DNA from: Clarkia xantiana subsp. parviflora
Lineage: Eukaryota; Streptophyta; Magnoliopsida; Myrtales; Onagraceae
Reading direction: 5' to 3'
NCBI GenBank assembly: GCA_036873135.1
Contig: JAPTYO010000001.1
Span: 39,828,774-39,892,773, forward strand
Length of the DNA stretch: 64,000 nucleotides
Below are positions 41,661 to 54,183 of this stretch, piece by piece. Every line of letters starts with the position of its first letter. Position 1 is the stretch's first letter. The notes under the pieces are model-generated. The model ran no database searches, was not told the origin of the DNA, and saw nothing but the letters and a program-made list of their open reading frames with translations. Both the position numbers and the translations under genes were made by a program.

Positions 41661-42363
41661 GGGTTAAAGGTCATTTTGGTACCACATGTTTGCAAAAAAT
41701 TACACTGTTCATACCACTAGTATTTTTTCGTACCGAATTGGTACCATATGTTTCCAAACCTTACTGTTTTGTTACCTCCGTTAGGGTTCTGTCAAAAACA
41801 GTCGTTAAATGGCATGTGCCATGCACGTGACCAGCCCAAAACTTTCAATTTTGTTACAATTTAGTCCATCTAATACATCCCTAACTTTTATTTTGTTCAA
41901 TTTAGTCCTAAAACTTCAAAACCAAACTATTTTCTCAAATTGACCTAGCCGGACTTAGCCTAGGGCTAGGTCCGACCCTGGGTCATGGTCGTCGGACCCA
42001 GGCGACCCCGACCCAGGGTCGGACCTAGCCCTAGGCTAGGTCCGGCTAGGTCAATTGGGACCTATACCCAATTTGGGGCTAGGTCAATTTGGGGAAATGG
42101 TTTGATTTTTAAGTTTTAGGACTAAATTGAACAAAATAAAAGTTAGGGATGTATTAGATGGACTAAATTGTAACAAAATTGAAAGTTTTGGGCTGGTCAC
42201 GTGCATGGCACATGCCATTTAACGGCTGTTTTTTACGGAAGCCTAACGGAGGTACCAAAACAGTAAGGTTTGGAAACATATGGTACCAATTCGGAGAAAA
42301 AATACTAGTGGTATGAACAATATAATTTTTGCAAACATGTGGTACCAAAAGGACATTTAACCC
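41661..42363. mobile_element. Mutator-type foldback MITE with 9-bp target duplication
   Basis: 703 bp with long inverted arms: GGGTTAAAGGTCATTTTGGTACC at the left and its near complement GGTACCAAAAGGACATTTAACCC at the right. Direct repeats TTGTATATA flank it at 41652-41660 and 42364-42372, the 9-bp length typical of Mutator. The centre holds nested palindromes around GGACCTAGCCCTAGGCTAGG. The paralogous locus near 51580 lacks the element, a natural empty site. No transposase. Confidence 0.93.
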
Positions 42364-42372
42364 TTGTATATA

Positions 42373-43758
42373 TATATAGTGGCCAAAAATAATTGTTTAG
42401 AAATATATATATCATGGTGGTTTTTTTGTAATATAATTTTTAATTTTTCTCTAATGAGAAAAGTTAAAATGACCGCAATAAAGTAATTTGGCAACAAAAA
42501 ATAATAATTCGTGCTGAAAAGTAGAAATAAACAATAAGAGACGCAACAGTGAGCTAAAGTACATTGAAGAAGAAGCTAATATTTGGGTGCACCGGGTGTT
42601 GAAGCAAACCCCTCAAAATCGCTTAAAAACAGCAAAAAAATCATTTTTTTCAGAGGGTGCGTTTGTGTACCCGGTGCACGCAGCATTGGCCTAAAGGCTA
42701 AAACTAAGGCAACAACGAAAGCTGTAGAGAAAGATATCTGTTTCTGCGTACACCCGGTGTATACCTGACTGTATCAAAAAAGCTCTAAAACAACAAATTT
42801 TATTCTTTTAGGGGGGTTTGTTCGTCCACCTGTTGCACACAACTTTCTCGACTTCAGATACTTTTTAAGCAAAGATCTGTAATCTGTTACTCGGTTCCAA
42901 CTTCGGAACCGTGTCGTACATTGAAAAACGCTCGTTTTCCCATGAAAATAAGATCCACGAAGCAACTTTCATTTAGCTGTAAATTTAAATTTTAACAATA
43001 TATCGAATAAGTAGAAAAATAAATAATTTTAATTGTAATAGAAAAATAAAACGTATAAAGTTTCACTGAATATTTTTTTGGTAATGACAAGTAAAATGTA
43101 GAATAGCCAAAAGATAAAATCTACTAAATATAATATAATATATAATATAAATACAAGAATAGTGTGGCCAATAATAATAATAAGAGTTAATAATCAATTC
43201 GCTATTCGATCTTCATTTTTTTTTATATTAGTTATCTAAACTTTTAATTTTTAATAAATTACTATATTTGTTATATTTTTTTTATCAAATTAAACAGTAA
43301 AATGAGTATATTCCGAGCACGTGTAATCTTTTTATGTGAATTTTAGAGAAATTAGTTGGATTTATACAAACATATACAGAACGATAACACGATATAATTT
43401 TCATGTCGTGTTCGTATATAAGTATCGCAACACGACACACACAATAACACAATGAATTTGTACTACTAACTTTTTACAATCTTATTTAATAACATTTATT
43501 GGGCAAAGAAAAAAAAAAACATTTAAAACTCCAATTATGGGGTTAAATTTTAGATTTATCAATCCTATTTAGAAACTTAAAATAGACAACTTTAGTTACT
43601 TAACCCTTATTTCCCAACCTGAGTGGAGTGCATGTTGGCTTAAGATGTTAGGAGACATGCTTTGGATGTTGTGGTTGGATTATATGAATAGAATTGATAT
43701 TATGTATGTGTCTGTTTTAGGATAGGATGGGTTGTGGAGACATGATACAAATAAGTAA
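42373..43758. other. Duplicated noncoding block
   Basis: Left copy of sequence also found at 51590-52760. It includes two similar phrases in opposite sense, GGTGCACCGGGTGTTGAAGC-like near 42590 and ACACCCGGTGTATA near 42750. No coding sequence is supportable. A piece at 43190-43330 resembles one arm of the foldback family of 12885-13746. Confidence 0.5.
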
Positions 43759-43989
43759 CTAATTAAGATGGTTGGGTGCATAGATTAATTTTAGTGCTGG
43801 TGCTCCAATCCCATAGCAGGCCGCGGTTCCCGCTATTTTGGCTATCCTGCTTTCAACTCCTCCTCCATTGCCGTGCTTCTTCTTTTGATCATCATCATCT
43901 TTTTCTTCTTTTTTCCATTGTTGCTTACTACTGCATTGTCCTCCTCCAACAACCACAAAAACCAGTAAGAACAAAAGGAATGAAAGCAA
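43759..43989 (-). pseudogene. Possible small secreted or membrane-anchored protein remnant
   Basis: A minus-strand open frame of 76 codons starts with a hydrophobic run (LSFLLFLLVFVVVGGG), then a Lys/Asp-rich acidic-basic stretch, GGGVESRIAKIAGTAACYG and an end ..KLIYAPNHLN with TAG. The layout is signal or anchor plus small tail. There is no in-frame ATG: an upstream ATG in TAAAATGATTTTTGC is one base out of frame, so either the gene is frameshifted or this is an internal exon. Not recognised. Confidence 0.3.
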
Positions 43990-44149
43990 AAATCATTTTA
44001 TGAACCTGCATACGTATTCAATATCTAAGTTTTATCAAACAAAACCCAATTCCTTTCGCATGCTTTCTAATTTAGCATTTTATACATATATATGACACAA
44101 AAGTTTCTACTTACTTAAGAGCAATTAAGTTGAAATATTACCTGCTTAC

Positions 44150-44250
44150 CAATATTGCAACCCAGCAAATTCAGCCGCCACTTCCATCCGTAGAGGATGA
44201 GTTGGAGCCAACTCCATATACTGGCTATCTTCTCCGCAAACAAAAACAAC
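44150..44250 (-). pseudogene. 14-3-3-like gene fragment (left duplicate)
   Basis: The minus strand encodes MELAPTHPLRMEVAAEFAGL, matching the [23 protein letters not shown] helix region of 14-3-3 phosphoserine-binding proteins, then runs into TAA. Only this exon-like piece is visible. Its duplicates lie at 53145-53225 and 54560-54640. Confidence 0.5.
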
Positions 44251-44369
44251 TCTTTGTAATGCTCGTACAGGGGACTTGTTACATACGCCATTGTTTATGT
44301 TACGGAGAGAAAGAAGAAAGAAACAGCGGAGAAAGAAGGAACCCTAACGCCGCAAAGAGCAATTGAGGT

Positions 44370-45400
44370 TAATTGATTAAGTTCTATTTATTGTCAAGTT
44401 TCTTTTTTGTTTATTATTATTATATATAATAGTCAGTTGGGCTTTATTTCCAATGGACCGACCCACCAATCGAATTTATCCTTTTTTCCATTAAATCATC
44501 CCAAAACCACAATACCACCACTAATTTCACTCGGATTAAAAAAACCCATTGAATGTAAACTACACACAAGTAGAGAGTATTTTAGCTCAGGAGATCCAAA
44601 AGAAACGATATATGTCCTAACAACACCGAAATTCCGAGAACCCGTTTCGAGCCAGTCCCGACGTTGTGTTCGAGCCTGTATGGGAGGGATTTTTACTCTC
44701 ATTTAGGGTTTGGGCTATGGATTTTTTTAAAGTCCTGAATGTCCCTAGTTACTTACCCTAATTCAACATTTTACAACTTAAGTAATCTAATTATACTTAA
44801 ACTAAAGGAATGTAAATAAAATAAAACACCCATAGCCTAATAGCTAGTAAGTAGTAAGTGTAAGTATTAGTATTACCAACGAAGCCATAGCCCACAGCTA
44901 GAATGCTAGTGTTAGTGTTGTAGAACTTGATCTACGTGTGTGAACTTGATGTATGAGTTGTAAAATTGATGAATGTTTGAACTTGAACTTGTATTTTGAG
45001 TTTGAACTAGATTTAATATCAAACTTATGTGTAAGCGGGTTGTCCCTAACCCGTCCCGAATTAAATAAGTCCCGACCAAGTAGAGAATTTTTCGTATGTT
45101 TAACTTAGAGGGACAGTAGTAGAAAATCCTGAAAACTAAGACTAGAGTCATTTTCCTAAAAAAATCTCGTCCGTTTGTCCCGCGCTCACCCCTAGTCCAG
45201 AGCTTCATTCCAGTCAGAGGGGCACGAGGCATCATCTGTCAGGATAACCACGGCTCTCTCTGTAAGGGGGAAATAAACAAAACAGAATTGTAATTGTAAT
45301 CAAACGCAAGAATTAAATTGAAAAACATAGAATCTAATGTTCGCTATATCTTGCACCTTCATGTTGTACTTAAGCTTTCAAAATCTTTCTTTGTTATATT
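44370..45400. other. Noncoding region at the duplication junction
   Basis: No supportable gene. The right copy of the segmental duplication begins near 45325 with ATAGAATCTAATGTTCGCTA. Confidence 0.4.
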
Positions 45401-45403
45401 TTA

Positions 45404-46794
45404 CTAGGTGGTCGGCCCACACTTTGCGCGGTACATACATAGTAAACATAATGTAATCGTATTTTATTTATTATTTTAAATTTTTTTAATAATACATAAT
45501 TTACAAAATAGTTTAAATTCATGAAACAAAAAAAAATAGTTAATTAAACTAATTATTCACTAAATATATATAAATTAATTATTTATTCATTTAATTATAT
45601 TTAAATTTTATTTCATACAAATTGTTAATATTTGTATCTAATCTTATTATTTTTAACATACTTTTTTAATTTTTTTTTCCAAATATTTTATGTTCAAATA
45701 GTAACTTTCTAATATTAGGATGCAAAGTGACTAACACGTAAAAAAACAAAAACCGAAATTGAATAAGAGTTTTGACAAAAAAAATAAATAAATGAGAGTG
45801 ATCGATTAAAAAATAGTAAAACCATGTAAACTCATATTGTACTTTATTATTATTTTTATATTCAATATTTATACATATCCACGTCTAAATATTATTTAAT
45901 ATTAAAATAATATTACAAAATGAAGCATAAGTGATTTTTTAGCGGATTATTAATTAGCATTGTTACAAAATAAATATTGTAGCTACCATCAAAATCGAAT
46001 TATGAGCTTATGATGAATTTTACCATGTCCACATATGCACAAAAGTGATATCACATATGTAAATGTAAATCATGAATTATGTGGATTGATGGATTTGTAT
46101 AATTTTTTTTTAAATTTTTTTAATCATTATAGAGGTTTTAACTCAAAATATTTTATATGTAGATAAATGGTATTTCATAGGTACTATTAATATTTGTATT
46201 GTATTATTTATAACATATTTATTATATGTGTTTTAATTTTTTTTATTTTCCTCGTATGTTAGTGCAATTTGTTAAATACTTTTTTATGGTGCAATTGCAA
46301 CTTTCTAATGTGAGGAGGCAAATTGACTAACATGTAAATGAAGAGAATTTTAAAGTGAATAAGAGTTTGGCAAAAAAAAAAAGGATGAGAGTGATAAAAA
46401 GTATTGTTAAACAAATATGTAAATTCAAATTATATTATATTATATTTTTATATTAAATATGTATATATTTATCCATATATAAATATTATTTTAATATTAA
46501 GATGATAGTACAAAATGAAACATATAAGTGGATTTATTTTAGTATTTGAGTGTATTATTAATTCATTTTACTATGTAACATCTATATATAATGTAACTCC
46601 TATCAAGATTGAATAATGAGCTTTTGATGAATTTTAGTATGTCCACATAATTACAAAAGTGATGTCACTTATATAATTGTAACTCATGAATTAGATCGAC
46701 CAATAGATTTGTAGAATTATTTTCAATTTGATTACTTGTCAAAATTTTATGAGTTTCATTGAAATTATATTACATATAGATATATAGATATAGA
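45404..46794 (-). mobile_element. Non-autonomous Helitron on the minus strand
   Basis: Read on the minus strand it starts TCTATATCTATATATC after an A (46794) and ends ACCACCTAG before a T (45404). A hairpin CCGCGC-AAA-GTGTGG, closed with G-T wobbles, lies before the end. The paralogous left copy (near 39220) lacks it. Inside are two similar units (about 45790-46110 and 46385-46720) sharing phrases such as GAGTGAT, ATGAGCTTATGATGAATTTTA-like and CACAAAAGTGATATCAC-like. It has no coding capacity. Confidence 0.75.
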
Positions 46795-47150
46795 TTCTAA
46801 TAAACCGAAGGTAAAACAAAAAAAAGGTTCACATACATACAACTCTATATTGTCCCCCTGAAAATATAAAAATCTCATTTGTACTTCCCCCTAAACCAAA
46901 AATGTGCAATTCTAACCCAATTTTTTTTTTTTTAATGAAGATGCAGGAAAGAAATTGGAAAAGTATCCAATTATTTCGGAGCTAACACTCCCAACCTTGC
47001 TGGAGTGCCAGGTAGGATTTGTACGTACATGAATAGAATTTGATACATGTAGTTTGTGTGGCACATTTGGTAGAAATGGCTTAGCATTAAGATTGTAGTT
47101 GTCTCAGATTGTTCTTTTCTTCATTTGGTTATTGTTATATATTATATTAT

Positions 47151-47410
47151 ATTATATTAATTCGGCATCGGAAGCTTTCTGCCTGATACGTGGACAGTTT
47201 GTTCAGTCAGCGTTGCCTAATTTAATCGGAATTTAATAGGGGTTCTCTAAATTTAGATATATAATATTGATTGATTGAAAATTAAGAAGTATTTTTATCT
47301 CCTATTTTGGTCTCTACGCGATTTAAAGATACAAATTAATTTAAAGTTTCCTTTTAAATAGTAAATTTATACAGTTTGACTCTGGAAAATCATAGGTCGC
47401 CATGTGAGCA
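47151..47410 (+). mobile_element. Truncated Helitron 5' part
   Basis: TTAATTCGGCATCGGAAGCT through GTCTCTACGCG and CAGTTTGACTCTGGAA matches the first ~260 bp of the two Helitrons at 13873 and 47906. The true 5' TC end is replaced by a TATAT repeat and no 3' end is found before the next copy starts, so it is an older truncated copy. Confidence 0.75.
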
Positions 47411-47905
47411 ACGTATATAAATAAATAATAAATTAATAAACAACGGAAAAAAATATAAAAAACACACGGACAAATAATCTAATTTGGATACACTACTATA
47501 CTATATATACATAACACGGCAATACTAAATAATTTAGGAAGGGCAAATTGTATTAAAATGGTGATTTATATATAGAATAAAATAATATATAAATTTATAT
47601 ATACCTACTATTTTATTAACGATAAATAATATATATAATATAATAGAGTCATTATTTACATATGATATACATAACATTATTTAGTAACAAATAAAGTTAA
47701 TATATATATATATATATATAATAATAATAATATAATATAATTTTGTATATACCTAATACTATAATAATACCGTCATTGACAATATATATAATATAATATA
47801 ATATAATATAATATAATATAATATAATATTATCATTAATTCCATATAATAATATACATAAAATTTATTTAGTAACAAATAAAATAAAAAAGAGAATAATA
47901 TATGA
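47411..47905. repeat. AT-rich spacer with (TATAA)n microsatellite
   Basis: Mostly A and T, with (TA)n near 47698-47720 and an AATAT/TATAA pentamer run near 47787-47828. Possibly the remaining body of the truncated Helitron at its left. Confidence 0.6.
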
Positions 47906-49891
47906 TCTACTATATTATATTAATTCAGCATCGGAAACCCTCTGGCTGACACGTGGACAGATCGTCCAGTCACCGTTTCCAAATTTAGTTGGAATTTAAT
48001 AGGGGTTCTATAAATTTAGTTACAAAATATTGATTGATTGAAAATTAAGGAGTATTTTTATCTCCTATTTTGGTCTCTATGCAATTTAAAGAAACAAATT
48101 AATATAAAGTTTCCATTTAAATATTAATTTTATACAGTTTGGTTCCGGAAGACCGTACGCCGCCACCTAAGCGAAACGTCAAACTATAAAATAAAAAAAT
48201 TCTACGCAATCCTATCCGTCCATCGGGTCTATAATTAAAACACAGTTTAACCTTAGCCGTTTATTTTAGATCATCCTTTTAAACCCTAAATGGCCTAAAT
48301 ACACCGTCGGCCATATATGTCGAATACATATACAATCGACCTATATATATATAGTGTTAAATATTGACGGACCCACCATTGACATATATGTAGAATATAT
48401 ATACAAAGTTCAATATTGACACGTTATGGGAAGCTTTACATGTGTTTGCAATGAAGCTATGCTTGAAGGAGTAGTCTATATATATGGTGGTGCAACTGGA
48501 GAATGACTTCATCGATCAACTTTCTACGTCGCACCACTTAAGAGATCAAGTCAACTCCAAGCAAGGTGTTTGTCCATGTTTGATGGTATTCATTTCTGTC
48601 TAGAAGAGGTATTCATATACATACAATATATATTTACCGTGTAATAATTTTAGGGTTTTCTTACATCAGAATATTATTTAATCATAGCCGCTATTAGTTC
48701 TAGCCTTCTAGGTTTTATATATATAAAGTTTAGGTTGTATAAATCCTAGGTCTTCTTCTAAATCTTAACTGGTGTCAACAATCTCCTTATTAGGTTATCG
48801 ATCCTATCATATTTTTATATAAAAAAATAAACAAATACGAATGATCATTTTAATATTTTTCAAGATCTTATAATGTATGTTTGTTGCAAAGCTAAATTCA
48901 TCCACTTGGAGATACAATATTCGGGTTAAAATGTGCATTAATTACTCTTGGACTACCTAGCTAGCTAGTGATAGTCGGTTGCTTAATTTTGTTTTGCAGG
49001 TGATTTATGGTTGCCGATTTATGACGCTTCTAGCAATGATATCACAGTATGAATTGACTTAAATTAGTTCTATATGATTCACTTAAATTAATTGACTGCT
49101 TTAATGTTGCTTGACTACTCAGCAGGGAGAATGCACGATTTTTACAAGACGGATTAGTCTATATCATTGGGCATAATCAAGAAATACGAATTTCAACACC
49201 AAACAAAAGACACGTCTCAAAGCGACACTATGTAAAAATATGACAACATCATTATCATTACTAATTTTAATGGGTAAGATGGTAGGGATGATAATAGTGC
49301 AATCTAATAATTTTAGTTATACACTCTCATAATCACATGTGAGTTTTTTTTGTTGACATGTTGGTTTATATTACGTACTCTAAATATTTTTTTTGTATTT
49401 TTTGTTGTCATAATTCAGCGGATATTTCGCAGTGAAGAATGGACTATGACTAAAAGGGATTCGATATTAGTAAGCTTAACGGGACGTCTCCGTAAAATTA
49501 AAAAAAAAAAAATCATTCTCGAGTATATAATTGTACTTTGCGAGTTTTTCTTTACTTTGTTGATGGAATAGCTGTAACGTGAATTTGATTGTAAGTAATA
49601 TTGTCTGTGTGCTGTAATTTGATGGAGTTAGGTGAATTGATGGTTTTTATGTCGATTAAGTACTTTGTAGGATAGAGAGTATATGGCTTGGAGATATACT
49701 TTTAAAGTTTCGTGTTGATTTACTAGAATGTAAAGACTAAAGATGGGTGTTATTTCGTACAACTTTGAGGATATTTATATTTTAATTAGTATATATTAAA
49801 ATATAGAATATTCATTAGTTGGATGTACTAATATATATAATATATATAATATATACGTATATACATCCAACTACAGAAATTTAATATAAAA

Positions 49892-49934
<43 letters not shown>

Positions 49935-50111
49935 ATACTTTAGGTTAATAATTAAAATATTTTTTTTTTCAATATATAAATATGAAAATATCCAGTTTTT
50001 TTTCCTTTTAAATCTAATTCCAATAATTTTACTTTTTAAATTTTTTTAACAATAAACTCAATTTTTTAATTCGATTTTCTTACCCGCGCGGTGCGCGGGG
50101 TTAGCATCTAG
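47906..50111 (+). mobile_element. Non-autonomous Helitron, copy 2
   Basis: Starts TCTACTATATTATATTAATT after A and ends GGGGTTAGCATCTAG before T. The hairpin CCCGCGC-GGT-GCGCGGG and the last ~29 bases are identical to those of copy 1 at 16714. The ends are shared but the interiors differ, so the two copies carry different cargo. No replication protein. A short open frame at 49350-49571 is not recognised. Confidence 0.88.
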
Positions 50112-51496
50112 TTATTATATAATTCATTATATTTTTAATGATAAAAAAGATTAGTGTAACCACTTTCGTCAGATTTAGGGTTTCATGGAAACAAAACCCT
50201 AACTAAAAACTATCCATTTTAGGTTTAGTGTTATATATATATAAAGAAAAACTAGAGCATTTTTATATGCTCCTTACTCTAGCTCTCTATTTTTCTTTTA
50301 CATGATGTTTAATAAATTTTTTGTATTTACCTATTAATTTTTTTCTAAACAGAATATTGCTTTGCCAGGCACTAAGCACCAAATTAACCGTTTCATCTTA
50401 ATACTACTTTGAACTTCTCTGTATTCTGCTATGGTATGTCCATTATATTCCGTAACACATGACCTCAAAATCTACCTTACTACCGATCTAGGTTGATTGA
50501 AGTTTTTAGAAGTGGTTGGTGATTCATGCGTTATTATATGAATCTCATTTTGTACTATTTTTCCGACTATTTATTTATTTATTTACATTAATTAGTAGTG
50601 CGCAGATAAATAAAAGTTGTGTTTAGAATTAATATGTGTAAGTAAATTATTTGTGTAGGAGGATGATGACAACAATTGTTTCTTTTATGAATTTATCAAC
50701 TAATCTCATAGTCCACTCTCCCTTAGCTTGCTCTCTAATATTTGCTCCAAAAAGGTACTACGTCCGGTTTCAAATATTGTTATATGTTATAAACCTTGCC
50801 TTGCCTTGCCATGACTATAAGATGTTTAATTTGTTTCAAGGACATTTTGGTTGTTATGATCTTAAGTATAATGAGTTACAGATGGCGAAGATTATGAGTT
50901 TACCTATGCACACTAACTTCTGGAAGGACCATTGTTAGTGAAACTGTTGAAAATCTGATTCAGCTTCAAGGATGGCGATGTGAGGGTTGATAACTCATCC
51001 TCCTTCGTTAACGGGCTCGCAAGAGTGTCTAACCACGTATGTCTAACCACGTAAGTAAATCTTTTTAATCATCGTTCAATCATTTAGAACTATTTGGTTT
51101 CTTATCGACTTATTCTAACTATTCTTATTCAACGATATCATAAAATATATATAATATTTGGGTGTGTCACAGTAAAAATCGTTCTCACATATGATCTCGA
51201 CCTTCAAACTTTTTCCGGGGTTTAGATCAATTAAAATATATTATGACTCATGTTAGCAGCTAATAAGTACTGTATACAATTTCTCTTTTGTAAAATTTCT
51301 ATATTTCTAGCATAGTGCTTTTTTTCATCTTTAATCCAGGATTGATATTACTCTATTACTATTGAGTATTGTTGATTGAAGATGATAAGAGAAAGAAAAA
51401 AAGAAAAAAAAAAAAAGGGAAAATTGATATTTTCGAAGAAAAAAAAGGTGTAATAAGTACTCTAAAATTGTAACATATTTGCTCCATACTACATAC
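50112..51496. other. Unassigned region
   Basis: An open stretch at 50651-50938 (95 codons, MCRRMMTTIVSFMNLSTNL..) follows an acceptor-like TTTGTGTAG but matches nothing I recognise. The rest is AT-rich. Part of it may be outer sequence of the duplication. Confidence 0.35.
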
Positions 51497-53100
51497 AAAA
51501 TATATTATAACCCAAAAACAATTGTAATATACCCTTCCGGTATATATTTAATACACTTTCCTTTTCTTAATCCAAATTGTCGCTTCGGTATATATATAAT
51601 GGCCAAAAATAATTATTTAGAAAGATATATCTTGATGGTTTTTTGTAATAATTTTTAATTTTTCTTAAATGAGAAAATTAAAGTAATTCGAAGTATTTGG
51701 CAACAAACAATAAGAGACACGCAACAGAGAGCTAAAGTGAATTAGTGAACATTGAATAAGAAGCTAATATTTGGTGCACCGGGTGTTGAAGCAAACCCCT
51801 CAAAATCGCTCAAAAACAACAAAAATCATTTTTTCAGGAGGGTGCGTTTGTGTACCCGGTGCATGCAGTATTGGCCTAAAACTAAGCAAGCAATGAAAAC
51901 AGAAAGATCTCTGTTTTTGTGTACACCGGGTGTATAACCCACTGTATAAAAAAAGCTCCAAAACAACAAAATTAATTCTCTTAGAGAGGTTTGTTCGTCC
52001 ACCTGTTGCACACAACTTTCTCGACTTCAGATACTTTATAAAAGCAAAGATCTGTCACGGTTCCAACTTCGGAACGGTGTCGTACAATGAAAAACGCACG
52101 TTTTCCCATAAGATCCACTAAGCAACTTTCATTTAACGTAAATTTAAATTATGAAAATAAATATATCAAATAAGTAGAAAATAAATAATTTTAATTGTAT
52201 TAGAAAAATAAAAACAAATCTTTAATCCATCAATTTCCAGAATTTTTCAAATAAAGTTTCACTAAATATTTATTTTTGGCTAATGACAAGTAACATATAG
52301 AATAGCCAAATGATAAAATCTACTAAATAATCTAATATAAATAAAAGAATAGTGTGGCCATTAATTAATAAGAGTTACTAATTAGCTATTCGATCTTCAT
52401 TTTTTTAATCAAATTAAACCATAAAAAGAACATGTTCCGAGCACATGTAATCTTTTTATGTGTACGTAAAATGAATTTAACAATAAATTGAAAATATTGC
52501 AGAGAAATACCGTCGATTCGACTAAGCTGACAATTTCTCACGATAGCACGACAGATACACAAAAAAAGAAAAAAACAGAATTCATACATGATAGCACGAC
52601 AAATACACAAAAAAAGGGAAAAAAAAAAACAGAATTCATACAAACATATATGCAGAGCGATAACACTATATAATTTTCTTGTCGCGTTCATATATAGGTA
52701 TCGCAACACGATAACACAATGAATTTGTAATCCTAACTTTTTAACAATATTATTTAATAAGATGTAAAACTTAAGAATATTGATCCCCACTTGTTATACT
52801 ACAAACTCTAGTAGCCGGCAATGCTCACACAAGTCAGTTGATCAATCCTCGAACCGCTGGTATCATCGAGTCTTTCCTGATTCAATCTCATTGAAGGTCG
52901 CAATTCCCGGTGTCGATAATACTACTCTTAGCTCCATCGATCAGCTTTTTTTTTATCCGTTTTTCCCTCGGTTACTCATCGTCGTTCTGCTTTTTCTCAT
53001 CCTTTTCTTTTTCGCTCGGTTACTCCATCGTCCTGCAAATGCAATTGAATTTGCAGCCATTATTATATCAGACTTATCGAGATCTGTGTAACAACTTAGA
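51497..53100. other. Duplicated noncoding block, right copy
   Basis: Matches 41572-41660 plus 42364-43490. The junction near 51580-51600 shows the uninterrupted sequence into which the Mutator MITE inserted in the left copy. At 52560-52640 a short unit (GATAGCACGACA-ATACACAAAAAAAG, then AAAACAGAATTCATAC) is tandemly duplicated. Confidence 0.55.
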
Positions 53101-53107
53101 TGTGATT

Positions 53108-53905
53108 AAGCAGCATCACGAGATTTGACAATCTCATAATAGAACTCTGCAAATTCAACCGCCAGTTCCAGACGTAGAGTATGATTCGGAGTCAACTCCG
53201 CATTTGTAATATCCTGCAAACAAATTTCAAACTTTAAGTTTCAGAAGATGTGCATATACTATATCTGGACACACTTTTACTTTGAAATTTAAAATGCACT
53301 ATCAAGTACCCAGACATGGACAATCGTTTAGGTATGATCAAGAACACCATAATATGATACATAAGAAAGAGTGGTAGTCTAATTGTGTTATAATAACTGT
53401 AGCTGATGCAGTATGATGAGAGCGCAAAAGTTATTTAATTCAAAGAATATCGAAAGTTTGACGCATGGTTGAGAAAAACATCGATTTAATCATTAATAAT
53501 AATTCAACTTGCACATAAAACAGCAGTGTTGACCACCCTAAAAGAAGGAATTTGAACAAAATCTGGTATTGTTCAGATCATCATTTTCGCATGAAAAACT
53601 GTGTTCACACCTAAGATCCGATGTTTCAACCACGTTAACACAGAAAGAGTCAAGTCGAGATAGCAAATTACTCACCTAAGAAGCCTTGAAAGTTCAGATA
53701 GCGTTCTTAACCGCTTCATTCCGCTCGGATCAAGTCTTGTACACAACAAATTCCTTGTAATAGTAGGTCTTCATATTTAGACATTTTATCTTTGCGAGGA
53801 CAGAGTCAGCATACAGAATTTGATTCGAGGACCTTCAAATGTGCAGTAATCATGTCTGAGATCCCGGGATTGATCTCGGTAGGGATCATGTCATCATCCT
53901 TCTAT
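53108..53905 (-). pseudogene. 14-3-3-like pseudogene
   Basis: 14-3-3 proteins are dimeric helical phosphopeptide-binding regulators. On the minus strand, pieces occur in family order: NPGISDMITAHLKVLESNSV (near 53880, like the helix LSNICDGILKLLDSHL); ADSVLAKIKCLNMKTYYYKEF (near 53800, like [20 protein letters not shown]); SERNEAVKNAI and TFKAS (near 53710, like ERKEAAENTLVAYK); then, after an intron-like gap, DITNAELTPNHTLRLELAVE and FAEFYYEI (53215-53120, like [23 protein letters not shown]), followed by TAA. Stops fall inside the middle pieces and frame changes between them. The family call rests on remembered conserved segments but is consistent over four separate blocks. Confidence 0.65.
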
Positions 53906-54183
53906 TATTTATAATAGGTATGACCAGAAAAACATAATATCATATGTCTAAATAAGAAATAGAACATTTGTTCAAACAAATTAATGTAGAATTATATAAG
54001 CTTATATATACAACTTAATTGTATTAGTGTTTCATTTGCATTGAATACTATTTAAATTAGTTATCAATAGATGAATATAAAAAACATCTATCTTCCCATA
54101 AAAACTAGAGATAACTTCTGAACTCTAAATACAATTTTTTTTTTTATTCCGGCAAGGTAAGGTTGGTTACAAATTGGACATAT
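53906..54183. other. AT-rich spacer
   Basis: Separates the two 14-3-3-like remnants. A phrase ATTTGTTCAAACAAATTAATG followed by ATAATTATATAAGCTT is repeated near 54735-54785, so the remnants belong to a local duplication. Confidence 0.45.

Larger units (their letters stand above)
39130..44330. repeat. Segmental duplication, left copy
   Basis: Blocks in this interval recur in the same order and orientation to the right. 39130-39180 matches 45328-45380; 39234-39335 matches 46814-46920; 40530-40640 matches 46938-47050; 41572-41660 joined to 42364-42500 matches 51497-51680; 42540-42960 matches 51700-52140; 43340-43490 matches 52630-52760; 44155-44240 matches 53145-53225. The left copy has gained the Mutator MITE at 41661-42363. 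It is moderately diverged, so not recent. Confidence 0.7.
45325..53230. repeat. Segmental duplication, right copy
   Basis: Counterpart of 39130-44330 in the same order, expanded by insertions: a minus-strand Helitron (45404-46794) and Helitron sequence at 47151-50111. The stretch 50112-51496 has no obvious match in the left copy. Confidence 0.65.
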
